Shown here piece by piece: positions 55,476 to 64,000 of a stretch of 64,000 nt of DNA. The number at the start of each line of letters is the position of its first letter. The first letter of the stretch is position 1. A program made the position numbers and the translations under genes. This DNA is from Chryseobacterium sp. JJR-5R (GTDB taxonomy: Bacteria > Bacteroidota > Bacteroidia > Flavobacteriales > Weeksellaceae): assembly GCF_034047335.1 (NCBI RefSeq), contig NZ_CP139137.1, positions 372,001 through 436,000 of the forward strand, given 5' to 3'. The notes below the pieces were generated by a model. That model was not told the origin of the DNA. It saw only the letters and a list, made by a program, of their open reading frames with translations, and made no database searches.

Positions 55476-55970
55476 ATGTCAGGTTCAGATAAAAATGTGT
55501 TTGAAAAGTTTTCAAATTGGGCAACGAAATTTACGGGAAGTTCTTACGCGTTTATAGGAGCCACCCTTATTGTAATCATTTGGGCGGTTTCAGGGCCGGT
55601 TTTCAAGTATTCGGAAACCTGGCAGCTGGTCATTAATACAGGGACAACAATTATCACCTTCCTGATGGTTTTCCTGATTCAGAAGGCTCAGAATAAAGAT
55701 TCTAAAGCAATTCAGATTAAACTGAATGAGCTTATTGCAGCCAACGAAAAAGCAAGCAACAGAATGGTAGATATTGAAGACCTTACGGAGAAAGAACTCG
55801 ACCAGATCCATTGCTACTACGAAAAGCTGGCTGACTTTGCCGAAGAGGATGAAGACATCCACGCTTCACATTCCATTGACGCGGCACAGCGAAACCAGGA
55901 TCATAAAGATGAACTTTTCAGGAAAAAACACGAAGAGTGGCTGCAGATACAAAAAAAGGAATCAAAATGA
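55476..55970 (+). CDS. Low-affinity iron permease family protein
   Basis: 164 residues: a cytoplasmic N-terminus with FEKFSNWATKFTGSSYAFIG, two TM helices (about 24-43 and 50-68), and a charged C-terminal tail (about 69-164). The core FTGSSYAFI...WAVSGPVF...FLMVFLIQKAQNKDSKAIQIKLNELI is the signature of the low-affinity iron permease-type family in bacteria, where transport activity has not to my knowledge been clearly shown. The stop codon lies within a bidirectional terminator shared with the convergent operon. Confidence 0.85.
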   Translation: MSGSDKNVFEKFSNWATKFTGSSYAFIGATLIVIIWAVSGPVFKYSETWQLVINTGTTIITFLMVFLIQKAQNKDSKAIQIKLNELIAANEKASNRMVDIEDLTEKELDQIHCYYEKLADFAEEDEDIHASHSIDAAQRNQDHKDELFRKKHEEWLQIQKKESK

Positions 55971-55981
55971 TTCCTTTTTTT
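55951..55981. terminator. Bidirectional terminator overlapping the permease stop codon
   Basis: AAAAAAAGGAATCA (55951-55964) with TGATTCCTTTTTTT (55968-55981), 3-nt loop; it serves the permease gene and the convergent three-gene operon. Confidence 0.85.
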
Positions 55982-55992
55982 ATTTAACAATT

Positions 55993-58701
55993 TTACTTCA
56001 TAAAATACCCGAAGTAAGAACAGCTTCCCATCAGGTTTTTTGCGGTTTCCGTATCGGCATACCGGGATTTTAACATGGCAAAATAGGTTCTGTATTTCTG
56101 GTTTTTAATCTGATTGAGCTGTTGCTGATAAGCATCGCTCTTCTCGCTCCACTTAGGATCAGAATAATCGGTTTTAGAAGGATTTTTTGCTTCATACTGA
56201 TAATATTTCCCCTGTTCTGCACTGGCCATCTGAAAAAGGATCCTTGCTTTATGTTCCTTGTCAGGAGAAAGAGCCAGTGCCTTTTTATAATAGCTGATGG
56301 CCAAATCAAAGTTATCAGGTTCTGTATAGGAACGGTCCAGGAAGTTTTTATAATAATACGGGTTAGGATTTCGTTTGTCTGTTCCCTGAAAATCATATTT
56401 CCCTCCGTTCGTATTGTCAAGATCCATAACAAACAATTGACGGTAATATCCTAATATTGATGTATTGTACAGGAGATTTCCAATGAGCTGGTTGGCTTTT
56501 GCCGCTTTTTCATCATTTCCGCTGCCTGTCTTTTTAAGCTGGAGAAGTGCATCTGAAAGTTCAAATTTACTCATTACAGGCCTGATGAAAGGAAAAGCTG
56601 AATAATCTTCTTTCTCCATAGTTTCTGCGGGGCTGCTTTGGTAACTTTCCCATACATTATGCCCGAAAACAAGATCAGGAATGTTTTTGAACCCATTATA
56701 AGCCGTCGCCGTATATTGAAGCGGTGCCAGTTTTTTCTGGTCGTAGTCCCATTCCGATCTAGGAATGCCGGAGAAATTCTGAGCTTTTGCATAATACGAA
56801 CGGGCTTTCTCAAAATCTGCCTGCCTCATGGCACGGTCGCCGTAGAGTACAGCAAAGAATGCATCGATATTCCCTACGTCATCAAGGTTTTTAGCGATAA
56901 TCTGCTGTTCGAACTGCGTTTTATCCGGTTTCCTGTAAAATGCTTCCACGCTTTTTACCAAGGCAGAATTCGGGTTGTACTGAAGGTCCGAAAGCTTGTT
57001 GTTCATCAAAAAAGATTTCCCGTCTTCTCCCTGCAGGAAATACCGGTTCGCAAGCACATCTTTCAGAAAATCTTTGGTGGAAGGAACTTCACCGTAATAA
57101 TCGCCATTTTCATTTTCAATACTGTCTTTTTTCACTTCCGGTTGGTCTGTAAAATAATCTGCGTAATCTTTCATCAGATGATCTTCGTATGCTGCATCAA
57201 TTTTCGGGCGGGATACGATATCATTCAGAACTTTCATCCTTTTGATCTCTTCCAGATATTCCGGATTTGTGGTTTCGATATCATTTAAGACTTCAGTGCT
57301 GCCTTCATAATCTTTTTTCAGGAATTTCAGGTAGGCATCGGCAATCTGCCAGTACTCGTCTTTAGATTTGCCTTTAGCCTTGTCAGTAAATTTCTCAAGG
57401 TCATTCAGGAAGTCATTGGTTTGTTCATCATAGTAATAATTGTTCTTAGTGAAAACAGGGATCCTGTTCGGGTTGTCCAGCAGCTCGTCTTCACTCTGGT
57501 CAGCTTTGTTGCCGTCAGTATTTTTATTTTTTGAGCCTCTGAAAAGGTTCCTGAAGAACCTTATAATCTTCTGCCAGAAAGAAAGTTCCTCTTTTTTTAC
57601 TTCTGATGTTTCTGCTTTTGCCTGATCCGCATTTGAATTGTTAGTGGATTTCGAAACCTGAATTGTTGAATTTTCATCATTACTGTAATAATAAATCGGA
57701 AGATAGCTTCTCTCCAGTTCATTGATGCTTCTTATAGCCATTACTTTCAGGATCTCGGAATCAGGATTGATAGCATACATTTTCTCCATGATCGGGATCG
57801 GATTGTTAAAATCCTCATAGCCTAAAAGGAAGTAAGCTATGTTTTTTTCATCATCCGTTCCGGCCCGTTTCAGAATATTATTGAATGATGCCGTATCTGA
57901 AAGCTTCATAGAGACAAAAGCAGATTCTTTACGGCTTCTGCTGTCTTTGAAAACCTGGAAAAAATTCCAGTTGGCATCGCTGTTCATTCCCAATCCTCTC
58001 TGCGCTCCTGCGAGCTGGTCAAGAGCCATGATATAAGGTGCTCCTTTTAACCTGATCGGTTCAACGTATGTTTTGAAAGCTTTCAATGCTGCATCATAAT
58101 TTCTGGTGTAATGATTGAACCGTACCAGCTGGTAGCCGTACCGCTGTTTGATTTCAGGGTTTTGGGCAGTCCGGTACAAAGAAGTCAGGGCTGAAATGGT
58201 TTTATTATAATCCAGGCTGGTTGCATTTTTATCATTCTGAGTTTCGTTATAATAGAATGAATCTGCGTTTTCAACAAAATTAATCCTCATGTAAGGCTCA
58301 AGGTATTTTGCCTCGATCAGATAGTCAATAGCTTCATGGTACTTCTGGTAAAAACCGGGCCCGGCCTTGGTAAGCAACGGGTTTGTAGGGTTGCCTTTCT
58401 TTAAGGCATTAAGATCATTCAGGCTTATTTTGTTTATGAGATAATCTGTTTCTGCATAAGTGAACCGGTTTCCGAAAAACCGTTTCCATGAATCTGTGTT
58501 TTCATCGGGAATCTGTGAAGGCCTGAAATCCGTATAAAATCTCGTTGAATAGCTGTGTAAGAAAGGGAGGTAAGATTTATCCTTAATAATGCTTTGCGTA
58601 AACAGGTTAAAATATTCATAGTCCGGATCAGACCAGGCGCAGGCATTTGATTCTGTATAAAAAAGGGCAATAACAGCCAGTGAAAGTAAGTGCTTTTTCA
58701 T
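55993..58701 (-). CDS. Large exported TPR-like protein of unknown function
   Basis: 902 residues from the ATG at 58701, where a signal peptide begins (MKKHLLSLAVIALFYTESNA); a longer reading from 58761 would place 20 odd residues in front. After cleavage comes CAWSDPDYEYFNLF. The body is helical with TPR-like pairs (e.g. DYKKALALSPD-like YYKKALALSPDKEHKARILF near the C-terminus, and FEKARSYYAKAQNFSG). Around residues 365-420 there is a low-complexity charged segment with an amphipathic hydrophobic patch (FWQKIIRFFRNLF). No enzyme motif. Last gene of a three-gene operon with a DUF3142-like lipoprotein; I infer an envelope role. Confidence 0.78.
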   Translation of the reverse strand: MKKHLLSLAVIALFYTESNACAWSDPDYEYFNLFTQSIIKDKSYLPFLHSYSTRFYTDFRPSQIPDENTDSWKRFFGNRFTYAETDYLINKISLNDLNALKKGNPTNPLLTKAGPGFYQKYHEAIDYLIEAKYLEPYMRINFVENADSFYYNETQNDKNATSLDYNKTISALTSLYRTAQNPEIKQRYGYQLVRFNHYTRNYDAALKAFKTYVEPIRLKGAPYIMALDQLAGAQRGLGMNSDANWNFFQVFKDSRSRKESAFVSMKLSDTASFNNILKRAGTDDEKNIAYFLLGYEDFNNPIPIMEKMYAINPDSEILKVMAIRSINELERSYLPIYYYSNDENSTIQVSKSTNNSNADQAKAETSEVKKEELSFWQKIIRFFRNLFRGSKNKNTDGNKADQSEDELLDNPNRIPVFTKNNYYYDEQTNDFLNDLEKFTDKAKGKSKDEYWQIADAYLKFLKKDYEGSTEVLNDIETTNPEYLEEIKRMKVLNDIVSRPKIDAAYEDHLMKDYADYFTDQPEVKKDSIENENGDYYGEVPSTKDFLKDVLANRYFLQGEDGKSFLMNNKLSDLQYNPNSALVKSVEAFYRKPDKTQFEQQIIAKNLDDVGNIDAFFAVLYGDRAMRQADFEKARSYYAKAQNFSGIPRSEWDYDQKKLAPLQYTATAYNGFKNIPDLVFGHNVWESYQSSPAETMEKEDYSAFPFIRPVMSKFELSDALLQLKKTGSGNDEKAAKANQLIGNLLYNTSILGYYRQLFVMDLDNTNGGKYDFQGTDKRNPNPYYYKNFLDRSYTEPDNFDLAISYYKKALALSPDKEHKARILFQMASAEQGKYYQYEAKNPSKTDYSDPKWSEKSDAYQQQLNQIKNQKYRTYFAMLKSRYADTETAKNLMGSCSYFGYFMK

Positions 58702-58764
58702 ATTGATGTGAAGTGTTTTTATTGATGATGCTTGGGAGGCCATAATATCGGCAAGGATCAAAAT

Positions 58765-59748
58765 TTAAAAATTAAAATTTTGCCCCGTAACAAATTTACG
58801 GTCTAGCTGATAATAAACGATATTAAAAGAGGGTATTTTTTCCTCCAGGAAATGAACGGCATCCTGAAGCTGCTTGTCAGAGATTTCTTCAATTTTAATC
58901 CTGAATCCTTTATTCAGATAATTTCCGAAATAAAATCCGTCCTTCTGGATTTCAATTTCCGTTTCAGAGATTTTTTTGAAATTTATATGGTCCAGGTCCT
59001 TCTCGGAAAGGCCGTTGATTAATCTGTGCTTTCCGAGATAGTTGGTAACAATCCCCCATGAATAAACAGGAAGGGCTACTTCAATGTGCTTAATCGGATA
59101 TTCATCAAGGTCAGCCAAATAACTTTTCAGTGTGTTTACCTCAAGAATTGAATTTTTACCGGTGTTTTCCAAAGGTGAAGAAGTAGAGTAGCACATCAGG
59201 TATACTTTTTCTACAGGCGGAACGCCGGTCTGCTTTTTATCCTTTACCTGATGGAGGTGCAGGGTACAGGTGATTTCTTTTCCTGATATGGCTCGCAGTT
59301 CTTTAAGAAAACTGAAATAATCAGCACGCGTTCCTTCTGTCCAGTCACAGTCGATCTGGATTTCCTTACGGGTCTTCATGCCATACTGCAAAACTTTTTT
59401 CTGAATAAGGGTATAGACACTTTTTGCAAGGAACCTGATTTCATTTTTACTGATGTAAAGAAATGTACGGTTCATGATGAAAACAACAGGAACGATTTGT
59501 TTTCCGGGAATGAAGGTGCTGTCTTTTGTGATGGTGCCTACAGGCTGAAATTTCCCGTCAATTTTGTCGATGTCAAAAAACCGTGTGTAAATATAGGGAA
59601 CGGATGCCCCGTCCAATGCCTTTTTTTCTGCTTCATCTAAAGAGAGCTTGGTTTTCCAGTAATAAAATGTATACGGATGAGTTTCTTTCTTTGTGCAGGA
59701 TACCAAAACTAAAAAGAGGAAAAGCAATAGGAGTTTGGTGGCTTTCAT
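58765..59748 (-). CDS. Lipoprotein with a TIM-barrel-like fold, possibly DUF3142-type
   Basis: 327 residues from the ATG at 59748, which shares its A with the stop of the upstream gene (TAATG). Lipobox LVSC (Cys18) followed by T-K-K. The body has alternating strand-helix segments: VPYIYTRFFDID, KQIVPVVFIMNRTF, IQIDCDWTEGTRADYFSFLK, KVYLMCYSTSS, and HIEVALPVYSWGIV. This pattern, with an acidic cluster after IQID, is like the DUF3142 / GH18-like TIM-barrel proteins. The catalytic role is not proven. The middle gene of an operon of three. Confidence 0.7.
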   Translation of the reverse strand: MKATKLLLLFLFLVLVSCTKKETHPYTFYYWKTKLSLDEAEKKALDGASVPYIYTRFFDIDKIDGKFQPVGTITKDSTFIPGKQIVPVVFIMNRTFLYISKNEIRFLAKSVYTLIQKKVLQYGMKTRKEIQIDCDWTEGTRADYFSFLKELRAISGKEITCTLHLHQVKDKKQTGVPPVEKVYLMCYSTSSPLENTGKNSILEVNTLKSYLADLDEYPIKHIEVALPVYSWGIVTNYLGKHRLINGLSEKDLDHINFKKISETEIEIQKDGFYFGNYLNKGFRIKIEEISDKQLQDAVHFLEEKIPSFNIVYYQLDRKFVTGQNFNF

Positions 59749-60161
59749 TAACGGTACAGCTTGCCTTCGCAATTGCAATTCATCTCTGCCATTTCGGAAA
59801 CCGGGCAGCAGTCATCTGATTTTTTAGTATTCCCTTTTGCATCGGTAAGATAAATTTTCTCTTTATCAAATTTTACATAAAAGGTTTCATTATAGGTTTT
59901 GAAATGCACCTTCATCACTTTCGGGCTATATTTTCCGGCATTGATGATCTCTTTGGTTTCCGTACCGTCTGCCTGGTTGACCTGAACAAAACCAAAATAC
60001 ACATCGCCATTGGTTTTTACATCGAGATAATAAGCCGGAGTTCCGGAGCCGCTGGCCCCCTGTTCAATAACGAAATCTCTTTTTCCGGTAAACGGAGCTT
60101 TTGATTGGGCAAATGAAAGAATGCTTATGCATAACAAAAGAATGGGAAGTACCTTTTTCAT
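59748..60161 (-). CDS. Small exported protein of unknown function
   Basis: 137 residues with a signal peptide (MKKVLPILLLCISILSFAQS). The mature part is beta-rich (PAYYLDVKTNGDVYFGFVQV, MKVHFKTYNETFYVKFDKEK) and ends with four cysteines, DDCCPVSEMAEMNCNCEGK. First gene of the minus-strand operon; its stop overlaps the next start. No family recognised. Confidence 0.75.
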   Translation of the reverse strand: MKKVLPILLLCISILSFAQSKAPFTGKRDFVIEQGASGSGTPAYYLDVKTNGDVYFGFVQVNQADGTETKEIINAGKYSPKVMKVHFKTYNETFYVKFDKEKIYLTDAKGNTKKSDDCCPVSEMAEMNCNCEGKLYR

Positions 60162-60488
60162 AAGAATAGAATATTTAAAATTAAGAATACCGTATCAAAA
60201 ATTACACCGTAAACCACCGATGAAAATCGTTAAACAATTAAAGTTTTTAGATCATGTTTAAAATTAAATAATCATAAAAAAATTATGAGTAGGGCACGGT
60301 TGGCCGGCAATCTTGTATTCAAAACCGGCAAAAATCAATATCAGAAATTACAGGCTAAGATTCCGGTTATGTAAAAATGAAGTTGTGGCTGTATTTTTTA
60401 CAGTTTCAAAAATAATATTAAACAACCGGACAGAATTATTTTGGAAATCACCTAATCCATTAAAAATCAAAATATTTTGCATCAAATG
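60162..60488. other. AT-rich intergenic region between the minus-strand operon and the rplC promoter
   Basis: Contains no supported gene; divergent promoters must lie here. The plus-strand open frame at 60313-60540 runs through the rplC promoter and is not convincing. Confidence 0.5.
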
Positions 60489-60519
60489 TTTGTCAGTTAT
60501 AAATTTATTCATAAATTTG
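60489..60519 (+). promoter_or_regulatory. Promoter of the rplC-led S10 operon
   Basis: TTTG (60489-60492), 19-nt spacer, TAAATTTG (60512-60519): full consensus. It gives the rplC operon its own start, about 98 nt before the rplC ATG, and replaces read-through from rpsJ. Confidence 0.82.
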
Positions 60520-60541
60520 CACACTCATTTTAGGACATAGT

Positions 60542-60643
60542 ATGCCTATATCAAACGTAGAAATTACTTCAGATTCCTTAAAATGGCGAGAAATAAAAGA
60601 TAAATTTTATTATAATATAAACAATGTCAGGTATTATTGGTAA
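60542..60643 (+). other. Possible 33-codon leader ORF overlapping the rplC start
   Basis: ATG at 60542 opens a frame (MPISNVEITSDSLKWREIKD and so on) that ends at TAA 60641-60643, 18 nt inside rplC in another frame. It lies wholly in the leader transcript. It may be chance; if translated it could influence rplC. Confidence 0.25.
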
Positions 60644-61250
60644 GAAAATCGGTATGACGTCTTTGTTTAACGAAGAAGGAAAAAACATTCCTTGTACAGT
60701 TATTCAAGCCGGTCCGTGCTCGGTTTTACAGGTCAGAACCGTAGAAAAGGACGGCTACAAGTCAGTTCAGTTAGGTTTCGATGACAAGAGTGAGAAGAAC
60801 GTTGGTAAAGCGTTAGCTGGCCATTTCAAAAAGGCTGGTTCAGCTCCTAAAGCTAAGTTGGTAGAATTCTACAGAGAATTCGTAGACGAAGTGAAAGTAG
60901 GAGAAGAAGTGAAAGTAGATCTGTTTGCGGAAGGCGAATTTGTTGACGTAACAGGTACTTCTAAAGGTAAAGGCTTCCAGGGTGTTGTTAAAAGACACGG
61001 ATTCGGAGGTGTAATGCAGGCAACTCATGGTCAGCACAACAGGCTTAGAGCTCCAGGTTCTATCGGTGCTGGTTCAGACCCTTCAAGAGTATTCAAAGGG
61101 ATGAGAATGGCCGGAAGAATGGGAGGTAAGCAGGTAACTGTTCAGAACCTTCAGGTGTTAAAAGTGGATCAAGAACAAAATCTTTTAGTAGTAAAAGGTG
61201 CTGTTCCGGGAGCTAAAAATTCTTATGTAATTATCAGAAAATGGAACTAG
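60624..61250 (+). CDS. rplC: 50S ribosomal protein L3
   Basis: Early 23S-rRNA-binding protein near the peptidyl-transferase centre. 208 residues, starting [20 protein letters not shown]. The signature [19 protein letters not shown] and the [13 protein letters not shown] block are present. Its stop overlaps the rplD start by 10 nt (coupled translation). First gene of the S10-type operon here, since rpsJ has been separated. Confidence 0.97.
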   Translation: MSGIIGKKIGMTSLFNEEGKNIPCTVIQAGPCSVLQVRTVEKDGYKSVQLGFDDKSEKNVGKALAGHFKKAGSAPKAKLVEFYREFVDEVKVGEEVKVDLFAEGEFVDVTGTSKGKGFQGVVKRHGFGGVMQATHGQHNRLRAPGSIGAGSDPSRVFKGMRMAGRMGGKQVTVQNLQVLKVDQEQNLLVVKGAVPGAKNSYVIIRKWN

Positions 61251-61870
61251 TAGTATTAAATACATCAGGAAAAGAGACCGGAAGAAAAGTAACTCTAGAC
61301 GAAACAGTATTCGGAATTGAGCCAAATCAGCACGCGGTTTACTTAGAAGTTAAACAGTACCTTGCCGCACAGAGACAAGGAACTCATAAATCTAAAGAAA
61401 GAAGCGAAATTACTGCTTCTACTAAGAAACTTAAGAAGCAAAAAGGATCCGGTTCTGCAAGATACGGGGATATCAAATCTCCGACTTTCAGAGGTGGAGG
61501 TAGGGTATTCGGACCAAAACCGAGAGACTACAGGTTCAAATTGAACAAAGCACTTAAGAGATTGGCTAAAAAATCTGTTTTATCTCAGAAAATGAGAGAT
61601 AACAGCATCAGAGTTTTGGAAGATATGAGCTTAAATGCTCCTAAAACCAAAGATTTCATTACATTATTGGATGCTTTGGCATTGAACGGTAAAAAATCTT
61701 TATTCATTCTTCCTGAAGCTAACAAGAATGTGTATTTGTCTTCAAGAAACTTACCTAAAACCAAAGTAATGAACTTCAACGAAGTGAGTTCTTACGATAT
61801 TGTAAATGCAGGTGAGGTTGTATTCTTCGAAGGTGCAGTTGAAAAATTCCAGGAAAATCTAAAGAAATAA
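61241..61870 (+). CDS. rplD: 50S ribosomal protein L4
   Basis: Binds 23S rRNA and lines the exit tunnel; in some bacteria it also autoregulates the operon. 209 residues with the conserved tunnel-loop block [20 protein letters not shown] and [14 protein letters not shown]. It starts within the last codons of rplC. Confidence 0.97.
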   Translation: MELVVLNTSGKETGRKVTLDETVFGIEPNQHAVYLEVKQYLAAQRQGTHKSKERSEITASTKKLKKQKGSGSARYGDIKSPTFRGGGRVFGPKPRDYRFKLNKALKRLAKKSVLSQKMRDNSIRVLEDMSLNAPKTKDFITLLDALALNGKKSLFILPEANKNVYLSSRNLPKTKVMNFNEVSSYDIVNAGEVVFFEGAVEKFQENLKK

Positions 61871-61873
61871 GTC

Positions 61874-62164
61874 ATGTCTATTATTATTAAACCAGTTATC
61901 TCAGAAAAGGCTAATTACCTTACGGATTTAAGAGGTTCTTATTCTTTCTTAGTTAATCCTAAGGCGAATAAAATCCAGATTAAAAAAGCTGTAGAAGCGG
62001 CTTACGGTGTAAAAGTAGCAGACGTTAATACAATGATTTATGCTCCGAAGGTTTCTTCGAAATACACTAAAAAAGGTCTTCAGGTTGGAAAGACAAACAA
62101 ATTGAAAAAAGCGGTAATTAAACTTGTTGAAGGTGATGTTATCGATATTTTTGCTGTAAATTAA
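61874..62164 (+). CDS. rplW: 50S ribosomal protein L23
   Basis: Protein at the exit of the ribosomal tunnel, docking site for trigger factor and SRP. 96 residues, with IIKPVISEKANYL at the start and the family segment NKIQIKKAVEAAYGVKVADV. It follows rplD by 3 nt. Confidence 0.96.
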   Translation: MSIIIKPVISEKANYLTDLRGSYSFLVNPKANKIQIKKAVEAAYGVKVADVNTMIYAPKVSSKYTKKGLQVGKTNKLKKAVIKLVEGDVIDIFAVN

Positions 62165-62186
62165 TTATTAATTATAAATAATAGTA

Positions 62187-63008
62187 ATGTCTGTTAGAAA
62201 ATTAAAACCTATCACCCCGGGACAGAGATTCAGAGTTGTTAACAATTTTGAGGAAATTACTACCAACAAACCAGAGAAGTCTCTGACCGTTGGTATTAGT
62301 AAGTCAGGTGGACGTAACCAAACTGGTAAAATGACCATGCGTTACACCGGCGGTGGACACAAAAAGAAATACAGGATTATCGACTTCAAAAGAAACAAAG
62401 CAGATGTCGAAGCAACGGTAAAAACTGTAGAATATGATCCAAACAGAACTGCATTTATCGCTTTATTAGAATATGCTGACGGAGAGAAGAGATATATCAT
62501 CGCTCCGAACGGTATTAAAGTAGATCAGAAAGTAGTTTCAGGAGAAAGCGTGGAGCCTAACGTAGGAAACGCAATGAAATTGAAAAACATTCCATTGGGT
62601 ACTGTAATTTCTTGTGTTGAAATGAAGCCTGGTCAGGGTGCCATTCTAGCAAGAAGTGCGGGTTCTTCGGCTCAGCTGACTTCAAGAGACGGAAAATATG
62701 CGATTATCAAGTTGCCTTCAGGGGAATCCAGAATGATTCTTACAGAATGTATGGCAATGATTGGTTCAGTTTCTAATTCAGACCATCAGTTAACGGTATC
62801 AGGTAAGGCTGGTAGAAGCAGATGGTTGGGAAGAAGACCAAGAACAAGACCGGTAGTAATGAACCCTGTAGATCACCCGATGGGTGGTGGTGAAGGACGT
62901 TCTTCCGGAGGTCACCCAAGATCTAGAAACGGTATGCCTGCTAAAGGGTATAAAACCAGAAAGAAAAACAAAGCGTCTAACCGTCATATCATATCTAAAA
63001 GAAAATAA
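62187..63008 (+). CDS. rplB: 50S ribosomal protein L2
   Basis: Universal protein needed for subunit joining and peptidyl-transferase function. 273 residues with [17 protein letters not shown] near the N-terminus and the signature [20 protein letters not shown] near the C-terminus, where the essential histidine lies. Confidence 0.98.
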   Translation: MSVRKLKPITPGQRFRVVNNFEEITTNKPEKSLTVGISKSGGRNQTGKMTMRYTGGGHKKKYRIIDFKRNKADVEATVKTVEYDPNRTAFIALLEYADGEKRYIIAPNGIKVDQKVVSGESVEPNVGNAMKLKNIPLGTVISCVEMKPGQGAILARSAGSSAQLTSRDGKYAIIKLPSGESRMILTECMAMIGSVSNSDHQLTVSGKAGRSRWLGRRPRTRPVVMNPVDHPMGGGEGRSSGGHPRSRNGMPAKGYKTRKKNKASNRHIISKRK

Positions 63009-63010
63009 TT

Positions 63011-63289
63011 ATGGCAAGATCACTTAAAAAAGGACCATTCATCGCATATACTTTAGATAAGAAGGTTCAGGCAAACATAGAGTCTGGTAAGAAGACAGTT
63101 ATCAAAACTTGGTCTAGAGCGTCTATGATCTCTCCGGACTTCGTAGGACAGACTATTGCTGTACACAACGGGAAATCTTTTATCCCGGTTTACGTTACAG
63201 AAAACATGGTAGGTCACAAGTTAGGAGAATTTTCTCCAACAAGATCTTTCAGGGGTCATGGTGGTAACAAAAATAAAGGTAGCAGATAA
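63011..63289 (+). CDS. rpsS: 30S ribosomal protein S19
   Basis: Protein of the 30S head that contacts the A-site tRNA. 92 residues: [20 protein letters not shown], then [22 protein letters not shown] and [16 protein letters not shown]. It starts 2 nt after rplB and ends 2 nt before rplV. Confidence 0.98.
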   Translation: MARSLKKGPFIAYTLDKKVQANIESGKKTVIKTWSRASMISPDFVGQTIAVHNGKSFIPVYVTENMVGHKLGEFSPTRSFRGHGGNKNKGSR

Positions 63290-63291
63290 TC

Positions 63292-63690
63292 ATGGGATCA
63301 AGAAAAAGAGAAAGTGCATTAGCACGCAAATTAACAAATCAGGATGTAGTAAAAGCATTACATAATGATTGCCCGTCTTCTCCGAGAAAAATGAGATTGG
63401 TAGCTGATATCATCAGAGGGGTAGAAGTAGACAAAGCTTTATATATTCTAAAATATTCTAAGAAAGACGCCTCTAACAAGTTAGAGAAAGTCTTACTTTC
63501 AGCAATGGCCAATTGGCAGGCAAAAAACGAAGGTGCTGATATCGAAGAGGCAAACCTTATCGTTAAAGAAATTTTTGTAGACAGTGCAAGACAATTGAAG
63601 AGACTGAGACCGGCTCCGCAGGGTAGAGGGTACAGAATCAGAAAGAGATCAAACCACATTACGCTAATCTTAGGTACAAAAGAAAATTAA
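63292..63690 (+). CDS. rplV: 50S ribosomal protein L22
   Basis: Exit-tunnel protein; its beta-hairpin loop is a macrolide-resistance site. 132 residues with [20 protein letters not shown] and the C-terminal [20 protein letters not shown]. It has an N-terminal extension ([16 protein letters not shown]) usual for Bacteroidota. The loop shows no deletion or duplication. Confidence 0.97.
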   Translation: MGSRKRESALARKLTNQDVVKALHNDCPSSPRKMRLVADIIRGVEVDKALYILKYSKKDASNKLEKVLLSAMANWQAKNEGADIEEANLIVKEIFVDSARQLKRLRPAPQGRGYRIRKRSNHITLILGTKEN

Positions 63691-63698
63691 TTCAAGGT

Positions 63699-64000
63699 AT
63701 GGGACAGAAGACAAATCCAATTGGTAACAGATTAGGTATCATCAGAGGATGGGATTCTAACTGGTTTGGTGGTAAAAACTACGGTGACAGAATCGCTGAA
63801 GATTACAAAATCAGAAGATACCTTGAAGCTAGATTATCTAAAGGCGGTATTTCAAGAATTTATATTGAAAGAACATTAAAGTTAGTTACAGTTACAATTA
63901 CTACAGCCAGACCGGGATTAATCATCGGTAAAGGAGGTCAGGAAGTTGATAAACTGAAAGAAGAGTTGAAGAAATTGACTAAAAAGGATATTCAGATCAA
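63699..64000 (+). CDS. rpsC: 30S ribosomal protein S3, N-terminal part (runs off the window)
   Basis: Starts at ATG 63699, 8 nt after rplV, with [20 protein letters not shown] and then the KH-domain G-loop [20 protein letters not shown]3 forms the mRNA entry channel. 100 codons are visible. Confidence 0.97.
   Translation, partial: MGQKTNPIGNRLGIIRGWDSNWFGGKNYGDRIAEDYKIRRYLEARLSKGGISRIYIERTLKLVTVTITTARPGLIIGKGGQEVDKLKEELKKLTKKDIQI

Noticed and set aside
60313..60540. 75-codon open frame before rplC (plus strand)
   Set aside because: It runs through the consensus promoter of the rplC operon, has low-complexity AT-driven composition and no recognisable family.
1..64000. CRISPR array, prophage or restriction-modification system
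   Set aside because: No regularly spaced short repeats, cas-like genes, phage structural genes or methylase/endonuclease pairs were seen.

Overview
The window is a piece of a Bacteroidota chromosome, most likely a Chryseobacterium-type flavobacterium (Weeksellaceae). The signs are a SusC/SusD pair, a BshC bacillithiol enzyme, a GYDIA-type GHMP kinase, the gene order rpsL-rpsG-fusA-rpsJ, a GG-leader bacteriocin-like peptide of the Chryseobacterium kind, and many promoters of the Bacteroidota type (TTTG or TTG, about 19 nt, then TAnnTTTG). It is AT-rich and almost entirely chromosomal housekeeping sequence. I see no prophage, no complete insertion sequence and no CRISPR array.

Layout. 1-387: start of a UDP-glucose dehydrogenase gene (minus strand). 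494-5501: rimP-nusA-infB translation/transcription operon behind a strong promoter and a foldable leader. 5690-10241: SusC/SusD nutrient-uptake pair. 10324-17705: porin, bshC, a LysM protein, fabD and a GHMP kinase. 17834-19955: pckA and, convergent to it, aroQ. 20053-24984: metal and redox cluster (Fur-family regulator, Zn/Cd P-type ATPase, Cys-rich small protein, YHS lipoprotein, SCO protein, exported superoxide dismutase). 24985-25776: gene-poor stretch with a probable small decayed gene. 25777-27127: rpsT and three tRNA-Glu genes. 27139-33592: cell-envelope genes (amidase, LptD-like protein, RidA, DegP/HtrA protease). 33860-37565: TrhO tRNA hydroxylase with an unusual C-terminal domain, folate cyclo-ligase and two linked envelope proteins. 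37749-42920: small lipoprotein, membrane-tethered LuxR regulator, repeat-containing exported protein and two small helix-turn-helix genes. 42988-49475: rRNA/tRNA methyltransferase, rmuC, bacteriocin-like peptide, pncB, dps and a GT-C-like membrane protein. 49529-64000: str and S10 ribosomal gene clusters.

The most interesting part is the break in the ribosomal cluster. rpsJ (ends 52943) and rplC (starts 60624) are separated by 7.7 kb of unrelated genes. Just after rpsJ lies a two-gene cassette: a lipoprotein whose last 56 residues look like a pore-forming bacteriocin, followed by an exported retropepsin-like aspartic protease with a PDZ-like tail. The cassette has its own consensus promoter. 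Immediately downstream of it is a second, diverged copy of the last 42 bp of rpsJ (55240-55281), followed by its own terminator. This looks like the scar of an insertion at the 3' end of rpsJ. I propose the cassette as a candidate undescribed precursor/protease (toxin-like or signalling) system carried by a small island. A separate orphan GG-leader Cys-rich peptide lies at 45646-45888.

Functions were assigned by reading motifs and by family knowledge; no database search was run.
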